From Pseudomonas veronii (GTDB lineage: Bacteria > Pseudomonadota > Gammaproteobacteria > Pseudomonadales > Pseudomonadaceae): a stretch of 64,000 nucleotides of DNA. The notes under the pieces were generated by a model that saw only the letters and a list, made by a program, of their open reading frames with translations, was not told where the DNA came from and ran no database searches. The stretch is from positions 1-64,000 of the forward strand of contig NZ_JYLL01000025.1 in the NCBI RefSeq assembly GCF_001439695.1. Reading direction: 5' to 3'. The position numbers and the translations under genes are program-made. Below, piece after piece: positions 8,909 through 17,362 of the stretch (the stretch's first letter is position 1; every line of letters starts with the position of its first letter).

Positions 8909-8935
8909 GGATTGTGCGCAATCTTGAAAACCGGG

Positions 8936-9904
8936 TTAGCCGCCGATGATTTTCATGATGGTCGCACCACCGGAGAACGCCACTTCCTGTTTGTCGCCCA
9001 AGGCCTTCATCAGCAAGCCTTGCAAGGCCGGCAGCGCCTGGTGGCGCGGTTTATCCAGCAGGTCGCCGACATAGTGACGATTGCTCGACGACAGGCAGCC
9101 ATGCAACCAACCGGTGGACGACAGCCGCAACCGTGAACAGGTGCGGCAGAACGGCACGCTTTCGTTGGCGATCACCCCAAAGAAACCCTTGCCCGGCACT
9201 TCGTAGCGCACCGCCGTGGCGTCCACGGGAGCGTTGGCTTGCAGGTATTCGTGGTGTTCGCCGATCAGGCTCAGCAGTTGCTGAAGGCTGACGAATTGCT
9301 GCAGGAAGGCATTGGAGTCCTTGGCCAGGTGGCCCATTCGCATCAGTTCGATAAAGCGCAGCTCATAGCCCCGTTCCAGGCAATAGTCGAGCAGCGGCAT
9401 CACCTGATCGAGGTTCTGGCCGCGCAACGGCACCATATTCACCTTGATCTTGATCCCGGCCGCGCGCGCCTGGTCCATGCCATCGAGCACCGTGGCCAGG
9501 TCGCCGCCACGGGCGATGCTGCGAAAGGCCTCGGCGTTCAGCGTGTCGAGGGACACGTTGATGCGCCGAATGCCGGCGTCCACCAGCAGCGGCAGTTTGC
9601 GCGCCAGCAGTTGGCCGTTGGTGGTCAGGCTGATCTCACTGAGGCCCATCCCGCCCACGGCGCCCATGAAGGCTTCCAGCTTGGGGCTGACCAACGGCTC
9701 ACCACCGGTGATGCGCAGGCGCTCGATACCGGCGGCTTCGATCAGGTAAGCCACGCCACGGGCCATGGCCTCGGCCGAGAGTTCGTCCTGGGCAGCCACC
9801 AGCCGCTTGCCGTTAGGCACGCAATAGGTACACGCGTAATTGCAGGCTGAGGTCAGGCTGATCCGCAAATTGCGAAAACGCCTGCCTTGACGATCAACGA
9901 TCAT
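8936..9904 (-). CDS. moaA: GTP 3',8-cyclase MoaA (molybdenum cofactor biosynthesis)
   Basis: Radical-SAM enzyme of 322 aa for the first step of molybdopterin synthesis, GTP to 3',8-cyclo-7,8-dihydro-GTP. The SAM cluster motif is C21-N-Y-A-C25-T-Y-C28. RITGGEPL follows as the SAM-binding GGE motif. The C-terminal second 4Fe-4S ligands appear in CRTCSRLRL and the following GC. The protein ends in Gly-Gly, as active MoaA proteins do. It stands alone between a REPIN and the TetR gene. The cofactor would serve molybdoenzymes such as the one at 30-32.8 kb. Confidence 0.92.
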   Translation of the reverse strand: MIVDRQGRRFRNLRISLTSACNYACTYCVPNGKRLVAAQDELSAEAMARGVAYLIEAAGIERLRITGGEPLVSPKLEAFMGAVGGMGLSEISLTTNGQLLARKLPLLVDAGIRRINVSLDTLNAEAFRSIARGGDLATVLDGMDQARAAGIKIKVNMVPLRGQNLDQVMPLLDYCLERGYELRFIELMRMGHLAKDSNAFLQQFVSLQQLLSLIGEHHEYLQANAPVDATAVRYEVPGKGFFGVIANESVPFCRTCSRLRLSSTGWLHGCLSSSNRHYVGDLLDKPRHQALPALQGLLMKALGDKQEVAFSGGATIMKIIGG

Positions 9905-9938
9905 GGATCACTCCGGCAGAGGATAATTCAGACGCAGC

Positions 9939-9966
9939 AAAAGCTGACTCATAAATCAGCTTTTAG
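9939..9966 (-). terminator. Intrinsic terminator after the TetR gene
   Basis: AAAAGCTGA / TCAGCTTTT is a 9-bp stem with an 8-nt loop that ends in T-runs in both orientations. It lies between the TetR stop and the moaA start. Confidence 0.65.
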
Positions 9967-10018
9967 CAATAGCCTTACCTGAGTATATTCCTGGGTTACT
10001 GCACCTGGCAGCAAATCA

Positions 10019-10687
10019 TTACGCGGCAGGCGTGCCAGCAGGTGCAGCGTCAACGGGTGGCAGCTCGCTGCTGTGCTTGCGCTTGTTGCCCATACGCACG
10101 CCGATGTCCATCAGGAACTGGAAGAAACCTTCCTGATCTTCCAATACATTGCTCCAGAACGGCGAGTGGTACAGCGCCACTGCGCCATGCACCAACGCCC
10201 AGGCGGCGCAGTAGTGGAAGTACGGCGGCACGTCTTCCAGCTTGCCTTCGCTGATGCGGCCCTTGATCAGCAGGGTCAGGCGTTCGAAGTTCGAGGCGCG
10301 GATCTTGTGCAACTCCTCGACCATTTCCGGCACCTGATGGCCCTTGACCACCTTCTCTTCCAGGCGGTCGAACAGGCGGTAGCGCTGCGGGTCACGCATG
10401 CGGAACTCGAAGTAGGCCCGCGACAGGGCTTCCTTGTCCTTGTCCACATCAGCCGAATGCAGCAGCTCGTTCAGGTCGCGCTCGTAGTCGAGCATCAGGC
10501 GCAGGTAGATCTCGGCCTTGGACTTGAAGTGCTTGTAGATGGTGCCTTTGCCGATACCTACGGCATCCGCGATCATCTCGACGGTAACGCTGTCTTCACC
10601 TTGTTCGAGGAACAACTTGAGGGCGGTGTCGAGAATTTCCTGCTCGCGGCGGCGAAACTCACGGACCTTACGGGGTTCTTTTTGCAT
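10019..10687 (-). CDS. TetR/AcrR family transcriptional regulator
   Basis: Regulator of 222 aa. The N-terminal helix-turn-helix is clear (ILDTALKLFLEQGEDSVTVEMIADAVGIGKGTIYKHFKSK, residues about 18-57) with the TetR signature GKGTIYKHF. The C-terminal ligand domain is all-helical. In P. aeruginosa a TetR gene also lies next to the rgsA small RNA and tatD (PA2957-PA2959), so this is the syntenic copy. Its regulon and effector are not evident here. Confidence 0.87.
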   Translation of the reverse strand: MQKEPRKVREFRRREQEILDTALKLFLEQGEDSVTVEMIADAVGIGKGTIYKHFKSKAEIYLRLMLDYERDLNELLHSADVDKDKEALSRAYFEFRMRDPQRYRLFDRLEEKVVKGHQVPEMVEELHKIRASNFERLTLLIKGRISEGKLEDVPPYFHYCAAWALVHGAVALYHSPFWSNVLEDQEGFFQFLMDIGVRMGNKRKHSSELPPVDAAPAGTPAA

Positions 10688-10984
10688 GAGGAAAAGGTCT
10701 GCAGAGGTCGGTATAGGGAGGGTTGCGCAGGGCCAAGGAGACGTGGCAATACGATTTACCCGGTACGAGGGATTATCCCGACTGAACGTTCGTTGGGCAA
10801 CGCTTATGTGAACCGCTCACACACATTACTTTCAGCATGCCGACGAATTCATGGCGTTCAGTCAGAAATAATACGTGACGTCTACGCCTGTACATCCGCT
10901 CAATGAGAACTCAAGCGAAGCGCGCGTATTCCAAATCTGTTTAAAAAACGACCAGACGCGACTGGACTGAATCGGATACTGATC

Positions 10985-11114
10985 AATACTTCAACTGTCG
11001 GCGCGACATCTCCCCCAAGTGAAGCGTCGACCTGGGTACCGACGGACTGCGTGCCCTTGTTTTACTCCTAATGGTCTTAACCCGGATTCCCCCCCCAGAA
11101 CCCGGGTTTTTTTT
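10985..11114 (+). ncRNA. rgsA: Probable RgsA (P16) small RNA
   Basis: This intergenic plus-strand segment between a TetR gene and tatD has the same position as the RpoS-dependent RgsA RNA of P. aeruginosa (PA2958.1). It starts shortly after a GGATACT -10-like element (10974-10980). It contains unpaired CATCTCCCCCAAGTG and TTTACTCCTAATGG stretches and ends with a strong terminator (AACCCGG...CCGGGTT then T8, 11079-11114). No sensible ORF is present. The assignment rests on synteny and layout. The 5' end is estimated. Confidence 0.72.
11079..11114 (+). terminator. Rho-independent terminator of the RgsA-like RNA
   Basis: AACCCGG and CCGGGTT pair around a C-rich loop and are followed by eight T on the plus strand. 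Confidence 0.8.
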
Positions 11115-11132
11115 GCCTCGGATTTGGTCGCG

Positions 11133-11918
11133 TCAACCCGCGACGTGCGCCAGCGGGAACAGGCGCTTGAAGTTCTCGGTGGTCTGTTCGGCAAAGCGTT
11201 CGTAGGATTCACCGCGTAGCATCGCCAGGTAATCCGCCACGTCACGCACATACTCCGGCAGGTTCGGCTTGCCGCGATGGGGAATCGGCGCCAGGTACGG
11301 CGAGTCGGTTTCCACCAGCAGCCGGTCGGCCGGCACTTGTCGCGCCACGTCACGCAGGGCGTCGGCATTGCGAAAGGTGACGATGCCCGACAGGGAAATG
11401 TAGAACCCCAGGTCGAGGGCCGCCTTGGCCATGTCCCAGTCTTCGGTGAAGCAATGCAGCACGCCGGCCTGGGGCAATGCGGCTTCGCGCAGCAGGCTCA
11501 GGGTGTCGGCGCGGGCGCCGCGGGTGTGGACGATGACCGGTTTGCCGGTCTGCTCGGCGGCGTGCAGGTGCAGGCGGAACGACGCTTGCTGCAATAGCGC
11601 GGCTTCGGGCTCGTAGTGATAGTCCAGGCCGGTTTCACCAATCGCCACCACCCGTGGGTGGTTGAGTTCGCCGAGCAACCAGTCGAGGGCCGGAGCTTCG
11701 CCAGGCTTGAGGTCCAGCGGGTGGATACCCACCGAGCAATCCACGTCCGCGTAGCGATCCGCGAGGGCTTTGACGTCGGCCGCATTGTCGGCGCTGACGC
11801 CGATGCACAGGAAGTGCCCGACCCCACGCTGGCGGGCCGCTTCCAGGGCGGCGTCGAGGGAACCGCCGTGTTGGGCGAGGTCGAGGCGATCAAGGTGGCA
11901 ATGGGAATCTACGAGCAT
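11133..11918 (-). CDS. tatD: TatD family metal-dependent DNase
   Basis: Amidohydrolase-fold nuclease of 261 aa. It shows VDSHCHLDRLDL at the N-terminus (HxH metal ligands), GIHPLDL, IGETGLDYHYEP (the Glu and Asp ligands), VIVHTRGA, HCFTE and VETDSPYLAP, all TatD signatures. The ATG at 11916-11918 is preferred. A TTG 18 nt upstream is in frame but less natural. The gene is 63 bp downstream of holB. In P. aeruginosa PAO1 a pilZ gene lies between these two, and here there is no room for it. Confidence 0.9.
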   Translation of the reverse strand: MLVDSHCHLDRLDLAQHGGSLDAALEAARQRGVGHFLCIGVSADNAADVKALADRYADVDCSVGIHPLDLKPGEAPALDWLLGELNHPRVVAIGETGLDYHYEPEAALLQQASFRLHLHAAEQTGKPVIVHTRGARADTLSLLREAALPQAGVLHCFTEDWDMAKAALDLGFYISLSGIVTFRNADALRDVARQVPADRLLVETDSPYLAPIPHRGKPNLPEYVRDVADYLAMLRGESYERFAEQTTENFKRLFPLAHVAG

Positions 11919-11981
11919 AGGAAATGACAACTTCAATCACGGGAAGGATCTGGCCGACGATACACCCGTCGGCCACGGAAA

Positions 11982-12971
11982 TTAACGCCGGCCGAGCAAA
12001 CCGACCCACTGCACCAGCAGCGCTTCGAGCAACAGCACGCGGTTGAGGTTGGCCTTGCCGAGGACCTTCTGGCGCTGGGCGAGAATCCAGTCCTGGATAT
12101 TCAGCACCTTGTCCTGTGCGCTTTTCTGCGCGAGGTATTGCACGACCTTGCGCATGTCCGGCAGGCCCAGGCCATTTTCATCCTGGGTCAACTGGTAGCG
12201 CAGGATCAGGCTCGACCAGTCGCAGAACCAGTCGAACAGCAGCAGCAAGGGGATATCCTTCCAGGCGGTTTCCGCCAACTGGGTGGCGGACAACTCCTGC
12301 TTGAGCAGCTTTTTCACCCCGTCCACCACCAGCGCGCGTTGCTCGCGCACGCCCTGGGCCTGCAGCTTCACGGCGGCCAGGGGGGAGCCGGCGGCCAGGG
12401 TCAGCAACTCGACGCGTTCGGCTTCGGAACAGTCCGGCAAAGCCTGTTCCAGCCATTGCAGGCTCATCTCCTCGCTGGGCAATGGGCACGCCTGCTGCAC
12501 GCAACGGCTGCGAATGGTCGGCAACAAGCGGCTGGACTGGTGGCTGACCAGCAACAGCACGGTATCGCCGGAAGGTTCTTCGAGGCTTTTGAGCAAGGCG
12601 TTGGCCGCGTTGATGTTCATCGCCTCCACCGGCTCGATCAGTACGACCTTGCGCCCGCCCATCTGCGCGGTTTGCACCACGAAGCTGACGAGGTCACGCA
12701 CCTGGTCGACCTTGATCGCCTTGTCCGCTTCCTCGGGTTCCAGCAGGTAGTTGTCCGGGTGGCTGCCGGCCTTGAGCAGCAGGCAGGATTTGCACACGCC
12801 GCAGGCTTCCAGGTTGACCGGACGTTGGCACAGCAGGCTGGCCATCAGGCGTTCGGCGAGTGCGCGCTTACCGATACCCGCCGGGCCGTGCAACAAGTAG
12901 GCATGAGCGTGCTGGGCACGCCCCGCCAGTTGCTGCCAGAGACTGTCCTGCCAAGGGTAGGCTTCAGCCAC
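11982..12971 (-). CDS. holB: DNA polymerase III subunit delta'
   Basis: Clamp-loader subunit of 329 aa. It has an N-terminal AAA+ region (P-loop-like HGPAGIGKRALAERL) and a four-cysteine zinc module (CQRP...CGVCKSC). IEPVEAMNINAANALLKSLEEP and SHQSSRLLPTIRSRC are the conserved delta' sensor and arginine segments. The GTG at 12969-12971 (VAEAYPWQDSLW) is chosen because it overlaps the tmk stop by 8 nt and fits the family start. The longer open frame upstream is tmk sequence read out of frame. Confidence 0.92.
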   Translation of the reverse strand: MAEAYPWQDSLWQQLAGRAQHAHAYLLHGPAGIGKRALAERLMASLLCQRPVNLEACGVCKSCLLLKAGSHPDNYLLEPEEADKAIKVDQVRDLVSFVVQTAQMGGRKVVLIEPVEAMNINAANALLKSLEEPSGDTVLLLVSHQSSRLLPTIRSRCVQQACPLPSEEMSLQWLEQALPDCSEAERVELLTLAAGSPLAAVKLQAQGVREQRALVVDGVKKLLKQELSATQLAETAWKDIPLLLLFDWFCDWSSLILRYQLTQDENGLGLPDMRKVVQYLAQKSAQDKVLNIQDWILAQRQKVLGKANLNRVLLLEALLVQWVGLLGRR

Positions 12972-13596
12972 GGGCGCGCTCCAGCAATGTGGGTAGCAGC
13001 GCATCGATGGCCTGCTGCACCTGGGCCAGCGGCTGGGCGGCGTCCAACAGGTAGTAACGCGCCGGCTCGGCCTTGGCCCGGGCAAGGAATGCGCTGCGCA
13101 CGGCGTTGAAAAACGCCTGGCCTTCCAGTTCGAAGCGGTCCAGGCGGCCACGCGCACTGGCACGGGCCAGACCGACTTCCACCGGCAGGTCGAACACCAG
13201 GGTCAGGTCGGGACGCAAATCGCCCTGGACGAAGGTCTCCAGGGTGGCGATGCGCGCCTGGGACAGGCCGCGGCCACCGCCTTGGTAGGCATAGGTGGAA
13301 TCGGTGAAACGGTCACAAATCACCACGGCGCCGCGGGCCAGCGCCGGGCGAATCACTTCGGCCAGGTGCTGGGCGCGTGCGGCGAACACCAGCAGCAGCT
13401 CGGTGTCCGGGTTCATCTGTTCTTCACCTGGGGCCAGCAGCACTTCACGGATGCGCTCGGCCAATGGCGTACCACCGGGCTCGCGGGTCAGCACCACCTC
13501 GACGCCCGCAGCGCGCAAACGCTCGGCCAGGTAATCGCGGTTGGTGCTTTTGCCGGCGCCTTCCGGGCCTTCCAGGGTAATAAACAAGCCAGTCAC
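12964..13596 (-). CDS. tmk: Thymidylate kinase
   Basis: dTMP kinase of 210 aa. The P-loop EGPEGAGKST (residues 9-18), TREPGGTPLAERIR, the DRFTDSTYAYQGGGRGL substrate segment and a LID region with GRLDRFE are all visible. It supplies dTDP for DNA synthesis. It sits between mltG and holB, with an 8-nt overlap into holB, the usual Pseudomonas order. Confidence 0.94.
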   Translation of the reverse strand: MTGLFITLEGPEGAGKSTNRDYLAERLRAAGVEVVLTREPGGTPLAERIREVLLAPGEEQMNPDTELLLVFAARAQHLAEVIRPALARGAVVICDRFTDSTYAYQGGGRGLSQARIATLETFVQGDLRPDLTLVFDLPVEVGLARASARGRLDRFELEGQAFFNAVRSAFLARAKAEPARYYLLDAAQPLAQVQQAIDALLPTLLERARG

Positions 13597-13615
13597 AGGC
13601 AGTCCTTAGTCAGAG

Positions 13616-14746
13616 TCATTGCGGGCTTTGCGGTGCGGCGGCGTCCGGCGCAGGCTCGGCGGGTGCGTCGGGGGCATCGTTCGTCGGCGCGGGGTCTTCC
13701 AACGGCTTCACCTGCGGCGCCGGGCTGGAACGGTAATCGGCGCGACGCTTGAGCTGGAACTCACGCACCGCGGCATTATGTGCATCCAGGTCGTCCGAGA
13801 AAATATGACTGCCATCACCCCGGGCAACGAAATACAGGCTGCTGCCCGGCACCGGGTTCAGCGCCGCATGAATCGCCTCGCGGCCGACCATCGCGATGGG
13901 TGTCGGCGGGAGCCCGGCAACCATGTAGGTGTTGTAGGGGTTGGCTTCCTTGAGATGGGCACGCGTCAGCTTACCGTTGTAGCGCTCGCCCAGGCCGTAG
14001 ATCACCGTCGGATCGGTCTGCAGCAGCATGCCGATCTTCATGCGACGCACGAATACCCCGGCGATCTGCCCGCGCTCCTCCGGCACACCGGTCTCTTTCT
14101 CCACCAGGGAGGCCATGATCAGCGCTTGGTAGGGGTCGGTGTACGGCGCGTCGGCGGCGCGTTTGCTCCACTCCTGGGCGAGCACGTCGTCCAGGCGGTT
14201 GTAGGCTTTCTTGAGGAACTCGACATCCGTCATGCCGCGCACAAAGCGATAGGTATCGGGGAAGAACCGCCCCTCGGGGAAAACCCCTGGGTGGCCGAGC
14301 TTGTCCATCACTTCGCTGTCACTCAGGCCGGCAAGGCTCTGCACGATCTTTTCATGCTTGGCCAGCGCCGAGCGCACTTGGCGGAAATTCCAGCCCTCCA
14401 CCAGGGTCAGGCTGTATTGCACCACTTCGCCACGCTGCCACAGGCCGATCAAGCCTTGGGCGGTGAGGCCGGGAGTGAGGCGGTATTCGCCGCTGTGCAA
14501 TGGCTGGCCTTCGAGGTTGAAGCGCCAGTACAGACGCAACCAGAAGGCGCCGTCGAGCACACCGTCGGCTTCCAGGCGATTGAAAGTGCCGGTCGGCGTG
14601 GCTCCGGCGGGGACGTCGAGCAGTTGCTCCTCGGTCAGGTGCAAGGGCTGCTTGAGGGCTGAGTCGAGCTTCCAGGCCGAAAACCCCAACAGCAACGCCG
14701 CCGCGAACAGACCGATCAGCAGCAGTAACAACAGTTTTCGTATCAA
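13616..14746 (-). CDS. mltG: Endolytic transglycosylase MltG
   Basis: Inner-membrane lytic transglycosylase that cuts nascent peptidoglycan and probably ends strand synthesis. One N-terminal transmembrane segment (IRKLLLLLLIGLFAAALLLG) is followed by the YceG domain with ASLVEKETG (catalytic Glu) and TDPTVIYGLGERYNG. The C-terminus is a Pro/Ala-rich tail. The start is unclear: a TTG at 14746, next to the pabC stop, gives the compact family N-terminus with about 376 aa. The open frame continues to an ATG at 14803 inside pabC, which I consider less likely. Confidence 0.87.
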   Translation of the reverse strand: MIRKLLLLLLIGLFAAALLLGFSAWKLDSALKQPLHLTEEQLLDVPAGATPTGTFNRLEADGVLDGAFWLRLYWRFNLEGQPLHSGEYRLTPGLTAQGLIGLWQRGEVVQYSLTLVEGWNFRQVRSALAKHEKIVQSLAGLSDSEVMDKLGHPGVFPEGRFFPDTYRFVRGMTDVEFLKKAYNRLDDVLAQEWSKRAADAPYTDPYQALIMASLVEKETGVPEERGQIAGVFVRRMKIGMLLQTDPTVIYGLGERYNGKLTRAHLKEANPYNTYMVAGLPPTPIAMVGREAIHAALNPVPGSSLYFVARGDGSHIFSDDLDAHNAAVREFQLKRRADYRSSPAPQVKPLEDPAPTNDAPDAPAEPAPDAAAPQSPQ

Positions 14747-14747
14747 C

Positions 14748-15563
14748 TCAAATATCCAATAGCGCGCGAACAATGCCCTGCAGTTTACGGGTGAGCGGCC
14801 CAACCGACCAGCTCATCGCAGCACAGCCGCGCACCGGCCAAATGCCATAAACGCTGTTGCAGACAAAAACCTCGTCGGCCGACTGCAACTGCTCAAGGCT
14901 GATATCGGCCACGACCACCGGGGTGCCGAGCGCCTGCGCCTGGGCCAGTACCTCGGCACGCATGACGCCGGCCACGCCGCAACGATTCAGATCAGCGGTC
15001 AACAACACGCCGTGGCGCACCAGGAACAGGTTGCTGAACACGCCTTCGATGACGCGCCCGGACATATCCAGCATCAAACCTTCGGCATGCTCGGTATCTT
15101 GCCACTCGGCGCGCGCGATCACTTGTTCGAGGCGATTGAGGTGCTTGAGACCGGCCAGCAGCGGCTGTTCGGACAAACGGGTGGCGCACGGAAACAGGCG
15201 GATACCGTCGTTGCCATGGGCCTGGGGATAAGCAGCAGGCGCACTGCCCTGCAGGATACGGCGCACCGGGGCGCCGGGGTTGATGCCATAACCGCGTAGG
15301 CTGTCGCCTCGGGTGAGGATCAATTTGAGTACGCCGTCGCCGAGGGCGCTGGCATAAGCGAGCACTTCGCTGCGGACCAATGCCGGGTCCACAACCAATG
15401 CCAACCGCCTGCAACCCTCGGCCAGGCGTTGCAGGTGGCGGTCGAGCAACACCGGTTGCCCGGCCTTGACGGCGATGGTTTCGAACAGGCCATCGCCATA
15501 CGCCAGGCCACGATCTTTCAGGGGCACGCTGTCCGCTGGCTGACCGTCGACCCAGCTGTGCAT
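14748..15563 (-). CDS. pabC: Aminodeoxychorismate lyase
   Basis: Fold-type IV PLP enzyme of 271 aa that converts 4-amino-4-deoxychorismate to p-aminobenzoate and pyruvate for folate. Visible are DRGLAYGDGLFETI at the N-terminus, LTRGDSLRGYG, the lysine segment LAGLKHLNRLEQV, and EGLMLDMSGRVIEGVFSNLFLV, all typical of PabC. The start codon touches the fabF stop, consistent with the conserved fabF-pabC-mltG arrangement. Confidence 0.92.
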   Translation of the reverse strand: MHSWVDGQPADSVPLKDRGLAYGDGLFETIAVKAGQPVLLDRHLQRLAEGCRRLALVVDPALVRSEVLAYASALGDGVLKLILTRGDSLRGYGINPGAPVRRILQGSAPAAYPQAHGNDGIRLFPCATRLSEQPLLAGLKHLNRLEQVIARAEWQDTEHAEGLMLDMSGRVIEGVFSNLFLVRHGVLLTADLNRCGVAGVMRAEVLAQAQALGTPVVVADISLEQLQSADEVFVCNSVYGIWPVRGCAAMSWSVGPLTRKLQGIVRALLDI

Positions 15564-16807
15564 TACTCGGCGAACCGGCGGAACACCAGGGAGCCGTTGG
15601 TGCCACCGAAACCGAACGAGTTGGACAACACCACGTCGATCGGCATCTTCTGCGCTTCATGAGGCACGAAGTTCAGGTCGCAGCCTTCATCCGGCTCATC
15701 GAGGTTGATGGTCGGCGGAGCGACCTGATCCCTGATGGCCAGCACGCTGAAGATCGCTTCGACCGCGCCCGCCGCACCCAACAGGTGGCCGGTCATGGAC
15801 TTGGTGGAGCTGACCGCCAGCTTGTAGGCGTGCTCGCCGAACACCGACTTGATCGCTTCGGCTTCCGCCAGGTCGCCGGTCGCTGTCGAAGTGCCGTGGG
15901 CGTTGATGTACTGCACCAGGTCCGGGCTGATCTTCGCATCGCGCAGGGCGTTGGTGATGCAACGCGCAGCACCGGCGCCGTTGGCCGGTGGCGAAGTCAT
16001 GTGGTAGGCGTCGCCACTCATGCCAAAGCCGATCAGCTCGGCGTAGATCGTCGCGCCACGCGCCTTGGCGTGTTCCAGCTCTTCCAGCACCAGCGCACCG
16101 GCGCCGTCGGCCAGGACGAAACCGTCACGGCCCTTGTCCCACGGACGGCTGGCACGAGCCGGCTCGTCGTTGCGGGTCGACAGCGCACGCGACGCGCCGA
16201 AGCCGCCCATGCCCAGGCCGCAGGCCGCCATTTCAGCGCCGCCGGCAATCATCACGTCCGCTTCGTCATAGGCGATATTGCGCGCGGCCATGCCGATGCA
16301 ATGCGTGCCTGTGGTGCAAGCCGTGGCAATGGCGTAGTTAGGTCCCTGTGCTCCCAGATGGATGGACAGGAAACCGGAAATCATATTGATGATCGAACCC
16401 GGCACGAAGAACGGTGAAATTCGACGCGGACCGGACTCGTGCAACGTGCGACTGGTTTCTTCGATATTGGTCAAACCGCCAATACCCGAACCCATGGCCA
16501 CGCCGATGCGTTCACGGTTGGCGTCGGTGACTTCCAGACCAGCGTCACGCACTGCCTGAAAACCGGCTGCCAGGCCGTATTGAATGAACAGGTCGAGTTT
16601 GCGGGACTCTTTGATCGAGAGGTATTGCTCGACATTGAACCCCTTTACCGAGCCGCCAAAACGGGTGGAATAGGCAGAAAGGTCCGTGTGTTCGATCAGA
16701 CCAATACCACTGCGGCCAGCCAGAATGCCCTGCCAACTGCTCGGCACATCCGTGCCCAGTGGCGACAACATACCCATACCGGTGACTACGACGCGTCTAC
16801 GCGACAC
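15563..16807 (-). CDS. fabF: 3-oxoacyl-[ACP] synthase II
   Basis: Beta-ketoacyl-ACP synthase of 414 aa for the elongation steps of fatty acid synthesis, including the temperature-responsive C16:1 to C18:1 step in relatives. The active-site Cys lies in ATACTTGTHCIG, the two His ligands in NAHGTSTATGD and STKSMTGHLLGAAG, and the Gly-rich end is NSFGFGGTNGSLVF. It follows acpP after a hairpin (16870-16904) that probably separates transcript levels. Confidence 0.95.
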   Translation of the reverse strand: MSRRRVVVTGMGMLSPLGTDVPSSWQGILAGRSGIGLIEHTDLSAYSTRFGGSVKGFNVEQYLSIKESRKLDLFIQYGLAAGFQAVRDAGLEVTDANRERIGVAMGSGIGGLTNIEETSRTLHESGPRRISPFFVPGSIINMISGFLSIHLGAQGPNYAIATACTTGTHCIGMAARNIAYDEADVMIAGGAEMAACGLGMGGFGASRALSTRNDEPARASRPWDKGRDGFVLADGAGALVLEELEHAKARGATIYAELIGFGMSGDAYHMTSPPANGAGAARCITNALRDAKISPDLVQYINAHGTSTATGDLAEAEAIKSVFGEHAYKLAVSSTKSMTGHLLGAAGAVEAIFSVLAIRDQVAPPTINLDEPDEGCDLNFVPHEAQKMPIDVVLSNSFGFGGTNGSLVFRRFAE

Positions 16808-16869
16808 AGCACTCTCCTTTTTCTAATGACGACACTTTGCTTCAGAATCACTTTTCATCAGAGCTAAAG

Positions 16870-16904
16870 AAAAAACCGCACGCCGTTACAGCAGTGCGGT
16901 TTTT
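16870..16904 (-). terminator. Hairpin/terminator between acpP and fabF
   Basis: AAAAACCGCAC and GTGCGGTTTTT form an 11-bp stem with A/T flanks in both directions. It lies just past the acpP stop. It probably acts as a partial terminator that yields more acpP than fabF transcript, as expected from the demand for ACP. Confidence 0.7.
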
Positions 16905-16933
16905 CCCTGACAGCAAGCGACGACTACAAACTA

Positions 16934-17170
16934 TTACGCCTGGTGGCTGGTAACGTAGTCGATTGCAGCTTGAACGGTAGTGATTTTTTCAGCTTCTTCG
17001 TCCGGGATTTCGGTCTCGAATTCCTCTTCCAGAGCCATCACCAGCTCAACGGTGTCAAGGGAGTCGGCACCCAGGTCTTCAACGAAGGAAGCGGTGTTGA
17101 CCACTTCTTCTTCTTTAACGCCCAGTTGCTCGGCAACGATTTTCTTGACGCGCTCTTCGATGGTGCTCAT
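16934..17170 (-). CDS. acpP: Acyl carrier protein
   Basis: Acidic four-helix carrier of 78 aa. Ser37 in GADSLDTVELV is the 4'-phosphopantetheine attachment site. Length and sequence are those of the housekeeping gamma-proteobacterial ACP. It lies between fabG (192 bp upstream) and fabF. The phosphopantetheinyl transferase at 38231-38947 is a candidate activating enzyme. Confidence 0.97.
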   Translation of the reverse strand: MSTIEERVKKIVAEQLGVKEEEVVNTASFVEDLGADSLDTVELVMALEEEFETEIPDEEAEKITTVQAAIDYVTSHQA

Positions 17171-17362
17171 ACCTTGTTTTCACTCCTAATGGACAAATTC
17201 AGGCAGCTGGCCAGTGGGTAAGTGTATAGAAAGCCATTTCAGCTTTTCAACTGAAAGGTTCACCCCGTACCCGGTCGGCCACCCGCGTATAAATTAAGTT
17301 GCAGCTTTATAACGGATTTTAGACAGCTCGTATGACATTTTTTTGAAGCGATCCGTCACAAT

